From Streptomyces sp. YIM 121038 (GTDB taxonomy: Bacteria > Actinomycetota > Actinomycetes > Streptomycetales > Streptomycetaceae): a stretch of DNA of 64,000 bases. The notes under the pieces were generated by a model. That model had not been told where the DNA came from and made no database searches. It saw nothing but the letters and a program-made list of their open reading frames with translations. The first letter of the stretch is position 1. Each line of letters opens with the position of its first letter. A program made the position numbers and the translations under genes. Of this stretch, positions 10,092 to 19,734 are shown piece after piece. The stretch lies in the NCBI RefSeq assembly GCF_006088715.1, contig NZ_CP030771.1, positions 3,410,001 to 3,474,000 on the forward strand. The letters are read 5' to 3'.

Positions 10092-11398
10092 CGCGCCACC
10101 TCCTCGGCCCGCTCGGACTCCCGTGCCCCCAGCGGCAGTTCCGCCACCACTTCGAACCCCCGTCCCTCGCGCGGCCCGGCCTGGAGCGTCCCGCCGACGC
10201 TGCGGGCCCGCTCCCGCATGCCGATGATGCCGAACCCGGGCGCGGCCCGCGCGGCGGGGGGTGCGGCGGGCCCGGTGCCGTCGTCGCTCACGGACAGGCA
10301 CAGGGCGCCCGCGCGCTCCCCCAACGCCACGCGCACCGCGAGGCCGGGGCCACCGTGCCGCACGGCGTTGGTCAGGGCCTCCTGCACGATCCGGTAGGCC
10401 GCGGCCCCGACCACGGGCGGCACCGCGGTCACCTCCGCCATCGCGAGCTCGACCTTCGCCCCGGCCGTGCGGGCCGCCCCCGCGAGGTCGCCGATGCCGT
10501 CGATGCCGGGCAGCGGGCCGCGGTACTCGTCGGCCCCCGCGCCCGACTCGGGCCCGGAGCGCAGCACTTCGAGGGTCGCCCGGAGTTCGCCGCGCGCGGC
10601 CCGGCAGGTGTCGGCGATGTCGTCGAGGGCCCCGGCGACGGCCGCCCGGTCCAGGCGCTCGGGGTCGGCGGAGAGCACGTGCGCGGCCACCGACGTCTGC
10701 ACGCCGACGAGCGTGATGCTGTGCGCGAGCAGGTCGTGCAGATCGCGGGCGACCCGCAGCCGCTCCTCCGCGACGCGGCGCCGCGCCTCCTCCTCGCGGG
10801 TGCGCTCGGCCCGCTCGGCGCGCTCCACCACCGAGGCGACGTACTGCCGGTGCACGCGGACGTACGTGCCGAAGACCAGCACGGCGACGATCCAGCCGGT
10901 GATCCGCACGACCTCCGTGACCGGGTCCCCGCCGACGCCCGTGTTGACGACGAGGATGAGCGCGATGATGTGCACGCCGGTCAGGAGGGTGCGGCGGGGG
11001 CGGCCGGAGACGGCGACGGTGTAGAGGGCGACCATGCCCACGTGGGTCGCGGCGGCGTGGTCGTAGTCGAGGGCGTGGTACGGGCCGACGAAGGCCATGG
11101 TGGCCAGGAGCACCGCCATCGGCCTGCGGCGGCGCCAGACGATCGGGACGTGGCCGCACAGCAGGAGGGCCCAGCCGAGGGCGTCCGGCGACCGGCCGTC
11201 CTTGATCAGGACGGCGAGCAGTGCGGCGCAGGCGGCGAGGACCACCGCGAACAGCGCGTCCTCCCGCAGGGCGCGGCGCGAGTCCGGCGCCGCTCCGGAG
11301 AACGGCCACCAGGGGCGGGTGGCGGGCGGCGGGTACGGCACGTCGTCGGGTCCCCCTTCCCGCGGACACGGGTCGAGTGCGGCGGTGTCCGCGTCCAT
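10088..11398 (-). CDS. two-component sensor histidine kinase, HisKA_3 type
   Basis: A 436-residue membrane kinase. Four or five hydrophobic segments occupy residues 48-190 and a short coiled coil covers 190-215. The HisKA_3 box has the phospho-acceptor H221 in RDLHDLLAHS. The HATPase domain carries an N-box ALTNAVRHG (341-349) and a G-box SDDGTG. The open frame extends to 11470, but the ATG at 11398 is preferred because the upstream part encodes a strong terminator-like hairpin. It lies downstream of the exporter gene and overlaps the regulator gene by four bases. Confidence 0.88.
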   Translation of the reverse strand: MDADTAALDPCPREGGPDDVPYPPPATRPWWPFSGAAPDSRRALREDALFAVVLAACAALLAVLIKDGRSPDALGWALLLCGHVPIVWRRRRPMAVLLATMAFVGPYHALDYDHAAATHVGMVALYTVAVSGRPRRTLLTGVHIIALILVVNTGVGGDPVTEVVRITGWIVAVLVFGTYVRVHRQYVASVVERAERAERTREEEARRRVAEERLRVARDLHDLLAHSITLVGVQTSVAAHVLSADPERLDRAAVAGALDDIADTCRAARGELRATLEVLRSGPESGAGADEYRGPLPGIDGIGDLAGAARTAGAKVELAMAEVTAVPPVVGAAAYRIVQEALTNAVRHGGPGLAVRVALGERAGALCLSVSDDGTGPAAPPAARAAPGFGIIGMRERARSVGGTLQAGPREGRGFEVVAELPLGARESERAEEVAR

Positions 11399-11426
11399 GG
11401 TGATGCGGCCCTCATCATCCAGGAAG

Positions 11427-11457
11427 GCGGTGCCCCTCCGGCAGGGAGGGGCACCGC
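11427..11457 (-). terminator. perfect 13-bp hairpin between exporter and kinase genes
   Basis: GCGGTGCCCCTCC and its exact complement flank a five-base loop, starting 17 bases after the exporter stop. There is no T tract, which is common for Streptomyces terminators. It may end exporter transcripts or attenuate read-through into the kinase/regulator pair. Confidence 0.6.
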
Positions 11458-11473
11458 GGTGTGTGCGCAAGGG

Positions 11474-13570
11474 TCAGCGTGCCGCGGTCAGTTCGGGCTC
11501 CTCCCGCTCCGGCGCGGCGGGGGCGGCGGGCCGCCGCGACAGCGGGCCCGGCCACCACACCTTCCGGCCGAGCGCGAGGCTCGCGGACGTCACCAGGTAC
11601 GTACGGACCAGGAAGGTGTCGAGGAGCACGCCGACGGCGATGACGAAGCCCAGCTCGACGAGTTGGACGAGCGGCATGTTGACGAGCACCGAGAACGTCG
11701 CGGCGAGCACCAGACCGGCGGAGGCGATCACGCCGCCGGTGGTGCGCAGCGCGGTGAGCGCGGCGGCGCCGGTCTCCGCTCCCGCGAGGCACTCCTCGCG
11801 CATGCGGTGCATGAGGAAGATGCCGTAGTCGACGCCGAGGGCGACGAGGAAGACGAAGGAGAGCAGACCGAGCCCCGGGTCGGTGCCCTCGAAGCCGAAG
11901 AGCGGTTCGAAGACGAGGCCCGCGATGCCGAGCGAGGCGCCCCACACCGCGACGACCGCGAGGAGCAGCAGGAGCGGCGCGACGAGGCTGCGCAACAGCG
12001 CGACCAGGATGAGGAGCACGGCGGCGAGGACGATCGGCACGACGACCAGGCGGTCGCGGGCGTTGGTGTCCTTCAGGTCGAGCTGTTCGGCGCTCGGCCC
12101 GCCGACGTACGCCCCTCGCGGGTCGAGCTCGTCGCGCAGGGCCTCGATGGTCGCGGTCTCGGCGGCGGTCTGCGGCGGGGCCTTCGCGACCACGGACAGC
12201 TCGGTCCACTTCGCGGCGGTGCGGCCGCGCGTGACGCTGTCGACTCCGGCCACGGACCGGGCCCGGCCGAGGAGTTCACCGGCCTCGGCGGTCGGCACGA
12301 TGACGTTGATGGGCTGGGTGCCGCGTTCCGGATAGGCGGCGGCGAGGGTCTCCATGGCGGCGATGGAGTCGGGCTTGCTGGTGAAGGAGTCCTCCTGCTT
12401 GAGGTTGCCGGGCAGGTTGAAGGCGCCGAGGGCGAGCGCGCCGAGCAGCACGGCCCCGGAGGCGAGGACGACCAGCGGCCTGCGCCCGGCGGAGGAGCCC
12501 ATGGAGGCGAACAGCGAGCGGCGCTTCCCCGGCTCGCTGCCGAAGGCGGGCACCAGCGGCCAGAACACCCGCCGCCCGAGCACCACGAGCAGCGCGGGCA
12601 GCAGCGTCAGCATCGCCACGAGCGCGCACAGCACGCCCACCGCGCCCAGCGGGCCCATGCCCCGGCTGGAGTTGAGGTCGGCGGCGAGCAGACAGAGCAG
12701 GCCGACGGCGACGGTGCCGGAGGAGGCGAGCACGGCGGGGCCGCAGCCGCGCAGGGCGGCGGCCATGGCGTCGTACGGCCGCTGGACGCGGCGCAGCTCC
12801 TCGCGGTAGCGGGAGACGATGAGCAGGGCGTAGTCGGTGCCCGCGCCGAAGACGAGGATCGTCATGATGCCCGAGCTCTGGCCGCTGACGCTGGTGCCGA
12901 AGGCCTGGTTGAGGCCGTAGGCGACGCCCATGGAGAGGACGTTGGCGACGCCCGCGACGACGAGCGGCACGAGCCACAGGAACGGGCTGCGGTAGATGAG
13001 CACGAGCAGGACCGCGACCACGGCGACGGTCGTGTAGAGCAGCGGCCCGTCGAGCGACTGGTAGACCTCGCCGGCGTCGGTGGCGAGCGCGCCGGACCCG
13101 CCGACGTCGACGCTCAGGCCGCCGCCGCCCTTGACGACGTCCCGTACGTCGTTGACGAAGGCGTCGCGCTTCTCCTCGTCCGTGCCGGGTGCGGTGCTCG
13201 CGACCGGGTACATCAGGGTCGCCCCGTCCTTCGACGCCACCCCCGTGGGCGTCGCGACGAGGTCGAGCTCCCGGTCGACCTCCTTGACCTGGCGGTCCGC
13301 GAGCGCGCGGTCGGCGGGCTCCAGGCCGCCGTCGCGGTGGTAGACGAGCACCAGCTCGGTGCTCTCGCCGCCGGGCAGCCGCTCCTGGATCCTGGCGACC
13401 TGGGTGGAGTCGGCGCTCGACGGCAGATAGTCCACGGCCCGGTCGTGCTGGACGTCGCCGAGCTTCCCGGCGAACGGCCCCGCGAGCGCCATGACGGCGA
13501 CCCAGATGCCGAGCAGCACCCAGGGCACCGCACGTGTTCGCCGGCGCTTGGTGGTTGTCGCGGCCCCCAT
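11474..13570 (-). CDS. MMPL/RND-family membrane transporter
   Basis: A 698-residue RND-superfamily protein of the MmpL type. It has one N-terminal helix (about 15-33) followed by a periplasmic loop. A block of five or six helices (about 165-360) follows, then a second loop and a second helix block (about 510-670). The motif GAGTDYALLIVSRYREEL near residue 240 and GVDYGIFLMHRMREE near 580 are the two conserved Asp-Tyr signatures of the family's proton relay. Such proteins export lipids or hydrophobic drugs. The ATG at 13570 has a GGGAGGGAGG site that is partly buried in an inverted repeat. Control by the adjacent two-component system is likely but unproven. Confidence 0.92.
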   Translation of the reverse strand: MGAATTTKRRRTRAVPWVLLGIWVAVMALAGPFAGKLGDVQHDRAVDYLPSSADSTQVARIQERLPGGESTELVLVYHRDGGLEPADRALADRQVKEVDRELDLVATPTGVASKDGATLMYPVASTAPGTDEEKRDAFVNDVRDVVKGGGGLSVDVGGSGALATDAGEVYQSLDGPLLYTTVAVVAVLLVLIYRSPFLWLVPLVVAGVANVLSMGVAYGLNQAFGTSVSGQSSGIMTILVFGAGTDYALLIVSRYREELRRVQRPYDAMAAALRGCGPAVLASSGTVAVGLLCLLAADLNSSRGMGPLGAVGVLCALVAMLTLLPALLVVLGRRVFWPLVPAFGSEPGKRRSLFASMGSSAGRRPLVVLASGAVLLGALALGAFNLPGNLKQEDSFTSKPDSIAAMETLAAAYPERGTQPINVIVPTAEAGELLGRARSVAGVDSVTRGRTAAKWTELSVVAKAPPQTAAETATIEALRDELDPRGAYVGGPSAEQLDLKDTNARDRLVVVPIVLAAVLLILVALLRSLVAPLLLLLAVVAVWGASLGIAGLVFEPLFGFEGTDPGLGLLSFVFLVALGVDYGIFLMHRMREECLAGAETGAAALTALRTTGGVIASAGLVLAATFSVLVNMPLVQLVELGFVIAVGVLLDTFLVRTYLVTSASLALGRKVWWPGPLSRRPAAPAAPEREEPELTAAR

Positions 13571-13580
13571 CGGTGGGCCT

Positions 13581-13629
13581 CCCTCCCGTGACGGTGTCTG
13601 ACGGCTTCCAGAGTTCCGTCACGGGAGGG
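13581..13629 (-). promoter_or_regulatory. 14-bp perfect inverted repeat overlapping the exporter ribosome binding site
   Basis: CCCTCCCGTGACGG at 13581-13594 and its exact complement at 13616-13629 are 21 bases apart. The start-proximal arm contains the GGGAGGG of the exporter's ribosome binding site. If transcribed, the leader could fold and hide that site. As DNA, the repeat could be a regulator operator. Confidence 0.5.
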
Positions 13630-13654
13630 TCGACGCGTCGGACGCGGGGGCGAG

Positions 13655-13671
13655 GTGGGCGTTACGCCCAC
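13655..13671. promoter_or_regulatory. 7-bp dyad in the exporter promoter region
   Basis: GTGGGCG-TTA-CGCCCAC is a perfect dyad about 85 bases upstream of the exporter start. It is a candidate operator, possibly for the adjacent NarL-type regulator. Confidence 0.35.
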
Positions 13672-13691
13672 GGGTGGCACGGGCCGGGGAC

Positions 13692-13720
13692 TACTCCCCG
13701 GGGAGTATCCGCGGGGAGTA
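13692..13720. promoter_or_regulatory. 16-bp palindrome plus repeated half-site
   Basis: TACTCCCCGGGGAGTA (13692-13707) is a perfect palindrome. The half-site GGGGAGTA recurs at 13713-13720 and a near copy, GGGGACTA, lies at 13687-13694. Clustered half-sites upstream of the exporter gene suggest cooperative regulator binding. Confidence 0.4.
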
Positions 13721-13748
13721 CGGGGGTGCCGTACGGGCACCCCCGTAC
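13718..13748 (-). terminator. 13-bp hairpin terminator after the TerB-like gene
   Basis: GTACGGGGGTGCC and its exact complement surround a five-base loop, 23 bases beyond the stop of the TerB-like gene. It probably insulates the exporter promoter from that gene. Confidence 0.6.
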
Positions 13749-13770
13749 GGCACCGGGTGCGCGGTCGCGG

Positions 13771-14538
13771 TCAGGACGGGGTGCGCTGGGCGGCCGCCAT
13801 CAGCCGGGCCACGTCGTCCGTGCCGATGGTGAGCGCGCAGCCCGCCGTGGCGAGCACGTCGCGCTCCGCGGGCGTGTACGGCCCGTCGGCGAGCGCGATG
13901 CGGGCGCCCTTGAGCAGCAGCGCCTCGCGGCCCGCGGGGGCCAGGTGCGGGGCGAGGGGGCCGAGCGCCTCGTGGAGCTCGATGGCGAGGCCGGGCGCGC
14001 AGTCGGGGGCGCCGGGGCGGCCGGTGTCGGCGGCGAGGGCGTTGACGAGGGCGACGACGCGCTCCTCGGTGCAGTCGTCGAACCCGGCGCCGCGCAGGGT
14101 GGCGACGGCCGCGTCCAGCGTGCCGCGGGAGGCCGCGCCGCCGGTGGTGAGCACGGCGATGACGACGGTGTGCACGGCCTCGCGGAGCATGGCGGCGAGC
14201 CGGATGGTGGTGGGGTGGTCGAGCGCGTCGAGCCCGAAGTGGTCCTGGCAGGCGGCGCATTCGACGACGGGCCCGGTCCGGCCGCGGGACAGCAGCGGCA
14301 CGCCGAGCAGGACGAACCTGCGGTGTCCGCTGCGCCGCTGGTAGTTGCGGTCGCCGCCGCAGCCGGGGCAGAAGAACTCGCCGTCGCAGACGGTGGTCCA
14401 GGCGGTGCGGGTGCCGATCAGGCGGCGCACCCGGGCCAGGCCCGCGAGGCGGCCGTGGCGTCGGCCGCGGTCCGGCGGGGCGCCCGGGGCGCGGGAGTCG
14501 GGGACGTTCCGGCCGTCTCGTTCCCGGTCTGGCAGCAC
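13771..14538 (-). CDS. zinc-ribbon TerB-like protein
   Basis: A 255-residue soluble protein. Near residues 50-95 it has two Cys pairs (CPGC and CAAC) that look like a zinc ribbon. An all-helical TerB-like domain follows (about 110-255). The family name comes from tellurite resistance, but the biochemical role is unknown. Of two adjacent GTG codons, 14538 is chosen because GGAGGT at 14544-14549 sits five bases before it. The longer open frame upstream is only a shadow of leuA. It is flanked by its own promoter and a hairpin terminator, so it is probably monocistronic. Confidence 0.7.
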   Translation of the reverse strand: MLPDRERDGRNVPDSRAPGAPPDRGRRHGRLAGLARVRRLIGTRTAWTTVCDGEFFCPGCGGDRNYQRRSGHRRFVLLGVPLLSRGRTGPVVECAACQDHFGLDALDHPTTIRLAAMLREAVHTVVIAVLTTGGAASRGTLDAAVATLRGAGFDDCTEERVVALVNALAADTGRPGAPDCAPGLAIELHEALGPLAPHLAPAGREALLLKGARIALADGPYTPAERDVLATAGCALTIGTDDVARLMAAAQRTPS

Positions 14539-14582
14539 CACGCACCTCCACGACTCCGCGGCCGCCCTGCCGCGTTGGCGTG

Positions 14583-14611
14583 ATGTTAGCCACATCGATG
14601 ATGCCGCGTCA
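14583..14611 (-). promoter_or_regulatory. candidate promoter of the TerB-like gene
   Basis: On the minus strand, TGACGC (14611-14606) and TAACAT (14588-14583) are 17 bases apart, with the -10 about 45 bases before the start codon. It overlaps a CATCGATG palindrome. Confidence 0.45.
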
Positions 14612-14667
14612 GTACCCCGGACGGGAGATGGCCGGTAGCAGGTCCGTGACCAGGCGCCCCGCGCGCC

Positions 14668-14702
14668 GTGGCCCCGCCCGCCGAGGGGGCGGGCGGGGCC
14701 AC
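14668..14702 (-). terminator. 15-bp perfect hairpin terminator of leuA
   Basis: GTGGCCCCGCCCGCC and its exact complement flank a five-base loop, 33 bases after the leuA stop. There is no T tract on the leuA transcript side. Confidence 0.7.
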
Positions 14703-14735
14703 GAAAACACCGGTCGAACTGGGGGTCGAACAGCC

Positions 14736-16591
<1,856 letters not shown>

Positions 16592-16620
16592 GATGCTCAG
16601 CAGCCTAACCGAGCCTCCGC

Positions 16621-16660
16621 CGATACGGCGTCCCGTATCAGTATGCGGGACCTGTATCGG
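16621..16660. promoter_or_regulatory. nested dyad upstream of the leuA leader
   Basis: CGATAC (16621-16626) and GTATCG (16654-16659) enclose an inner pair GTCCCG (16630-16635) and CGGGAC (16646-16651). The centres differ by half a base. The position, just upstream of a -10-like box at 16602-16607, suits a repressor site. The rest of the gap from 16661 to 16841 shows no gene. Confidence 0.4.
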
Positions 16661-16841
16661 TGCTCCGCGGCCATTCCAGCCGCTCCGGCGGCCGAGGACG
16701 AGTGCGGGGGGCGTTAAAGAGGGGGGAGCGCACGCCGGGCCTTAGCAGCCGGAGCCTCCGGGCGGGCCCCGTATCCCGGTATTTCACCAATCATGGTGGC
16801 AGCTAGTGACAGCGGCATGACCCAGTGCCACATTGCCACGC

Positions 16842-17927
16842 ATGACCGCCAACCCAACGGGGAACCCGGAGAGGTTCGAACCCGTTTTCTGCACCATCGT
16901 GCCGCCGTTCGTCCTGGACACGCTCGCCCAGAACCAGGACCCCGCCCTCGCGGGACCGGCCCGCCGCACCCTCCAGCGGGACGCCTTCGAGCGCACCCAG
17001 CGCCGCCTGACGACCGTCATCGGCGCCCCGTCCGTCGCCGCGCCCAAGGGCGCGGAGGAGGGCAAGCCGCACCGCACCGTCCACGACGCCAAACACCGCA
17101 CCGAGCTGCCCGGCCGCAAGGTGCGCGGCGAGGGCGACAAGCCCGGCAAGGACGCGACCGTCAACCGCGCCTACGACGGCCTCGGCGCGACCTTCGAGGT
17201 GTTCTTCAAGCACTTCGAGCGCGACTCGATCGACGGCGGCGGCCTGCCGCTGAACGCCACCGTGCACTACGGCGAGGACTACGGGAACGCCTTCTGGAAC
17301 GGCGAGCAGATGGTGTTCGGCGACGGGGACAGGGAGATCTTCCTCGACTTCACCATCCCCGTGGACGTGATCGGCCACGAGCTGACCCACGGCGTGGTCC
17401 AGTACACCGCCAACCTCACCTACTTCGGCCAGCCCGGCGCCCTGAACGAGTCCATGGCGGACGTCTTCGGCTCGCTGATCAAGCAGTACACCCTCGGCCA
17501 GACCGCCGCCGAGGCCGACTGGCTGATCGGCGCGGGCCTGCTCGCCGAGCGCGTCACCGGCACCGCCCTGCGCTCCATGAAGGCCCCGGGCACCGCGTAC
17601 GACGACGACGTCCTCGGCAAGGACCCGCAGCCCGCCACCATGGACGGCTTCGTCCGCACCGGCCGCGACAACGGCGGCGTGCACATCAACTCCGGCATCC
17701 CGAACCACGCCTTCTACCTGCTCGCCCAGGCCCTCGGCGGGCACTCCTGGGAGCGGGCGGGACAGATCTGGTACGCCGTCCTGACCGGCGGCGAACTGGC
17801 CCAGGACGCGTCCTTCGCGGACTTCGCCAAACTGACGGTCGCCGCGGCCCGCGCCAAGTACGGCGACGGCGAGGAGCTCAAGGCCGTCCTGGACGCGTGG
17901 GCGCAGGTGAAGGTGGTCGCCACCTGA
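16842..17927 (+). CDS. protealysin-like M4 metalloprotease
   Basis: A 361-residue thermolysin-family zinc protease. HELTH (179-183) supplies two zinc ligands and the catalytic E180. NESMAD (202-207) supplies the third ligand, E203, and a conserved HINSGIPNH segment carries the transition-state histidine. There is no signal peptide. Instead the short N-terminus has Cys17 and a PPFVL motif (21-25), resembling the propeptide of the protealysin subgroup. The ATG at 16842 is preferred over a TTG nine bases upstream. The next gene encodes an emfourin-like protein, the known partner inhibitor of protealysin-type enzymes. Confidence 0.92.
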   Translation: MTANPTGNPERFEPVFCTIVPPFVLDTLAQNQDPALAGPARRTLQRDAFERTQRRLTTVIGAPSVAAPKGAEEGKPHRTVHDAKHRTELPGRKVRGEGDKPGKDATVNRAYDGLGATFEVFFKHFERDSIDGGGLPLNATVHYGEDYGNAFWNGEQMVFGDGDREIFLDFTIPVDVIGHELTHGVVQYTANLTYFGQPGALNESMADVFGSLIKQYTLGQTAAEADWLIGAGLLAERVTGTALRSMKAPGTAYDDDVLGKDPQPATMDGFVRTGRDNGGVHINSGIPNHAFYLLAQALGGHSWERAGQIWYAVLTGGELAQDASFADFAKLTVAAARAKYGDGEELKAVLDAWAQVKVVAT

Positions 17928-17997
17928 TCCGGCCGGAAGCCGTCGGGCCCGCCGGGGCCGCCTGGCGGGGCGCCCGGGCCTGGAGTAGACAGGACCC

Positions 17998-18264
17998 ATG
18001 CGTATCCAGGTGAAGCGCACCGGAGGTTTCGGGGGCATCGAGCGGCACGCGGAGGTGGACACCACCGCGCGCGTGGACGCCCAGGAGTGGCACGCCCTGG
18101 CCGAGCGGGCCGTCGCCGACGGCCGGGGCGAGCCACCGATCGGCGTGCCCGACGGCTTCAGCTACCAGATCACCGTCGACGGACGCACCGTGTACTGCGC
18201 GGACCCGCGGCTGACCGAGGACCAGCGCCAGCTGATCACCCGGGTCCTGAAGGAGGGCGCGTAG
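17998..18264 (+). CDS. emfourin-like protease inhibitor
   Basis: An 88-residue protein beginning MRIQVKRTGGFGGI, which strongly resembles the start of emfourin (M4in), the inhibitor of protealysin from Serratia. The pattern of beta-rich N-terminal half, central YQITVDGRT strand and C-terminal helix (LTEDQRQLITRVLKEG) also fits. It lies 70 bases downstream of the M4 protease on the same strand, matching the reported linkage of protease and inhibitor genes. Its likely job is to keep the protease inactive in the cytoplasm or to tune its release (inference). The assignment rests on remembered similarity. Confidence 0.75.
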   Translation: MRIQVKRTGGFGGIERHAEVDTTARVDAQEWHALAERAVADGRGEPPIGVPDGFSYQITVDGRTVYCADPRLTEDQRQLITRVLKEGA

Positions 18265-18281
18265 GCGGCGCACGGCCACCG

Positions 18282-18308
18282 CAACGCCCTTTGCCCGCAC
18301 GGGCGTTG
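18282..18308 (+). terminator. 8-bp hairpin after the inhibitor gene
   Basis: CAACGCCC (18282-18289) and GGGCGTTG (18301-18308) form a perfect dyad 18 bases after the inhibitor stop. Its right arm overlaps the TTGACT -35 box of the next gene, so it may be both terminator and operator. Confidence 0.4.
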
Positions 18309-18335
18309 ACTTCCGTTCCGGCCGGTGCGGATGAT
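18306..18335 (+). promoter_or_regulatory. candidate leaderless promoter of the beta-glucosidase gene
   Basis: TTGACT (18306-18311) and GATGAT (18330-18335) are 18 bases apart. The ATG at 18343 lies seven bases after the -10, so transcription would begin at or next to the start codon. This supports 18343 over the in-frame starts at 18325 and 18331. Confidence 0.45.
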
Positions 18336-18342
18336 CCCGCGC

Positions 18343-19722
18343 ATGGCGACCATCCCCCCGGGCCCCCGTGCCCCGCTGCCCCCGTTCCCGCGCGACTTCC
18401 TGTGGGGCGTGGCCACCTCGGCCCACCAGATCGAGGGCGCCGCCGACGAGCGCGGCCCCTCGGTGTGGGACGCCTTCACGGCCCTGCCGGGGAACGTGAA
18501 GGACGGCACCACGGCCGCCGTGGCCTGCGACCACGTGCGCCGCTACCGCGAGGACGTGGCGCTCGTCCGCGACCTGGGCGTCGGCGCGTACCGCTTCTCG
18601 GTGTCCTGGCCGCGCGTGCTGCCCACCGGCACGGGCGCCGTCAGCGAGCGGGGCCTGGACTTCTACGACCGGCTCGTCGACGAGCTGTGCGCGGCGGGCG
18701 TGCGGCCCGTGCCGACGCTCTTCCACTGGGACACGCCGCTGGCCGTGGAGGAGGCGGGCGGCTGGCTGGCCCGCGCGACGGCCGAGCGCTTCGCGGAGTA
18801 CGCGGCCGTGGTCGCGGCCCGCATCGGCGACCGCGTACCCAAGTGGATCACCCTGAACGAACCCGCCGAGCACACCCTGCTCGGCCACGCCCTCGGCCAG
18901 CACGCGCCCGGCAAGCGGCTGCTCTTCGACGCCCTGCCCGCGGCCCACCACCAGCTCCTCGGCCACGGCCTCGCGGTGCGGGCGCTGCGCGCGGCGGGCG
19001 CCCGGGACGTGGGCATCGCGAACTCGCACGGCCCCACCTGGCCCGCCTCCGAGAGCCCCGCCGACCGCGAGGCCGCCGACTTCTACGACGTCCTGCTCAA
19101 CCGGCTCTTCTCCGACCCGCTGCTCCTGGGCCGCTACCCCGAGGTCGTCATGGAGCTGCTCGCCGCCGACGTACCGGACCTCGCGGCGGACCTGGCGGTG
19201 ATCGCCGAGCCGCTCGACTGGTACGGCGTGAACTTCTACCAGCCCACGAAGGTGGGCGCCCCCGCCGAGCACGCCACGCGGTTCTCCGGCGTGACGCTGC
19301 CGCCGCAGCTGCCCTTCGCGCCCCGCGAGATCACCGGGCACCCCCTGACGGACTTCGGCTGGCCGGTGGTCCCCGAGGCCCTCACCGAGCTGCTCCTGAC
19401 CCTGCGCGAGCGGTACGGCGACCGGCTCCCGCCCCTGGTCATCACCGAGAACGGCTGCTCCTACGACGGCCTGGACGACCAGGACCGCATCGCGTACCTG
19501 GACGGCCACCTGCGGGCCCTGCACCGGGCGATGACGGCCGGGGTCGACGTCCGGGGCTACTTCGTCTGGTCGCTCCTGGACAACTTCGAGTGGGCGGAGG
19601 GCTACCGCCGGCGCTTCGGCCTGGTCCACGTCGACCACGCCACGCAGCAGCGCACCCCGAAGGCGTCCTACCACTGGCTCGGAGCGGCCCTGGCCCGGCT
19701 GCGGACCGGCCCGGGTGCTCCC
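18343..19722 (+). CDS. beta-glucosidase, glycoside hydrolase family 1
   Basis: A GH1 enzyme of about 460 residues for hydrolysis of beta-glucosides or cellobiose, probably cytoplasmic. The N-terminal FLWGVATSAHQIEGA signature, the acid/base glutamate in ITLNEPAE (E173) and the nucleophile in VITENGCS (E369) are all intact. The C-terminal YFVWSLLDNFEWAEGY substrate-binding segment is also present. No sugar transporter or LacI-type regulator lies beside it. The coding sequence ends just before a stop codon at 19723-19725, ten bases from the convergent era stop, with no terminator visible between them. Confidence 0.93.
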
Positions 19723-19734
19723 TGAGGAGGCCCC

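Noticed and set aside
10355..13591. A 1078-codon plus-strand open frame
   Set aside because: It is antisense to the kinase and MmpL-like exporter genes, which have clear motifs. The composition is typical of a shadow.
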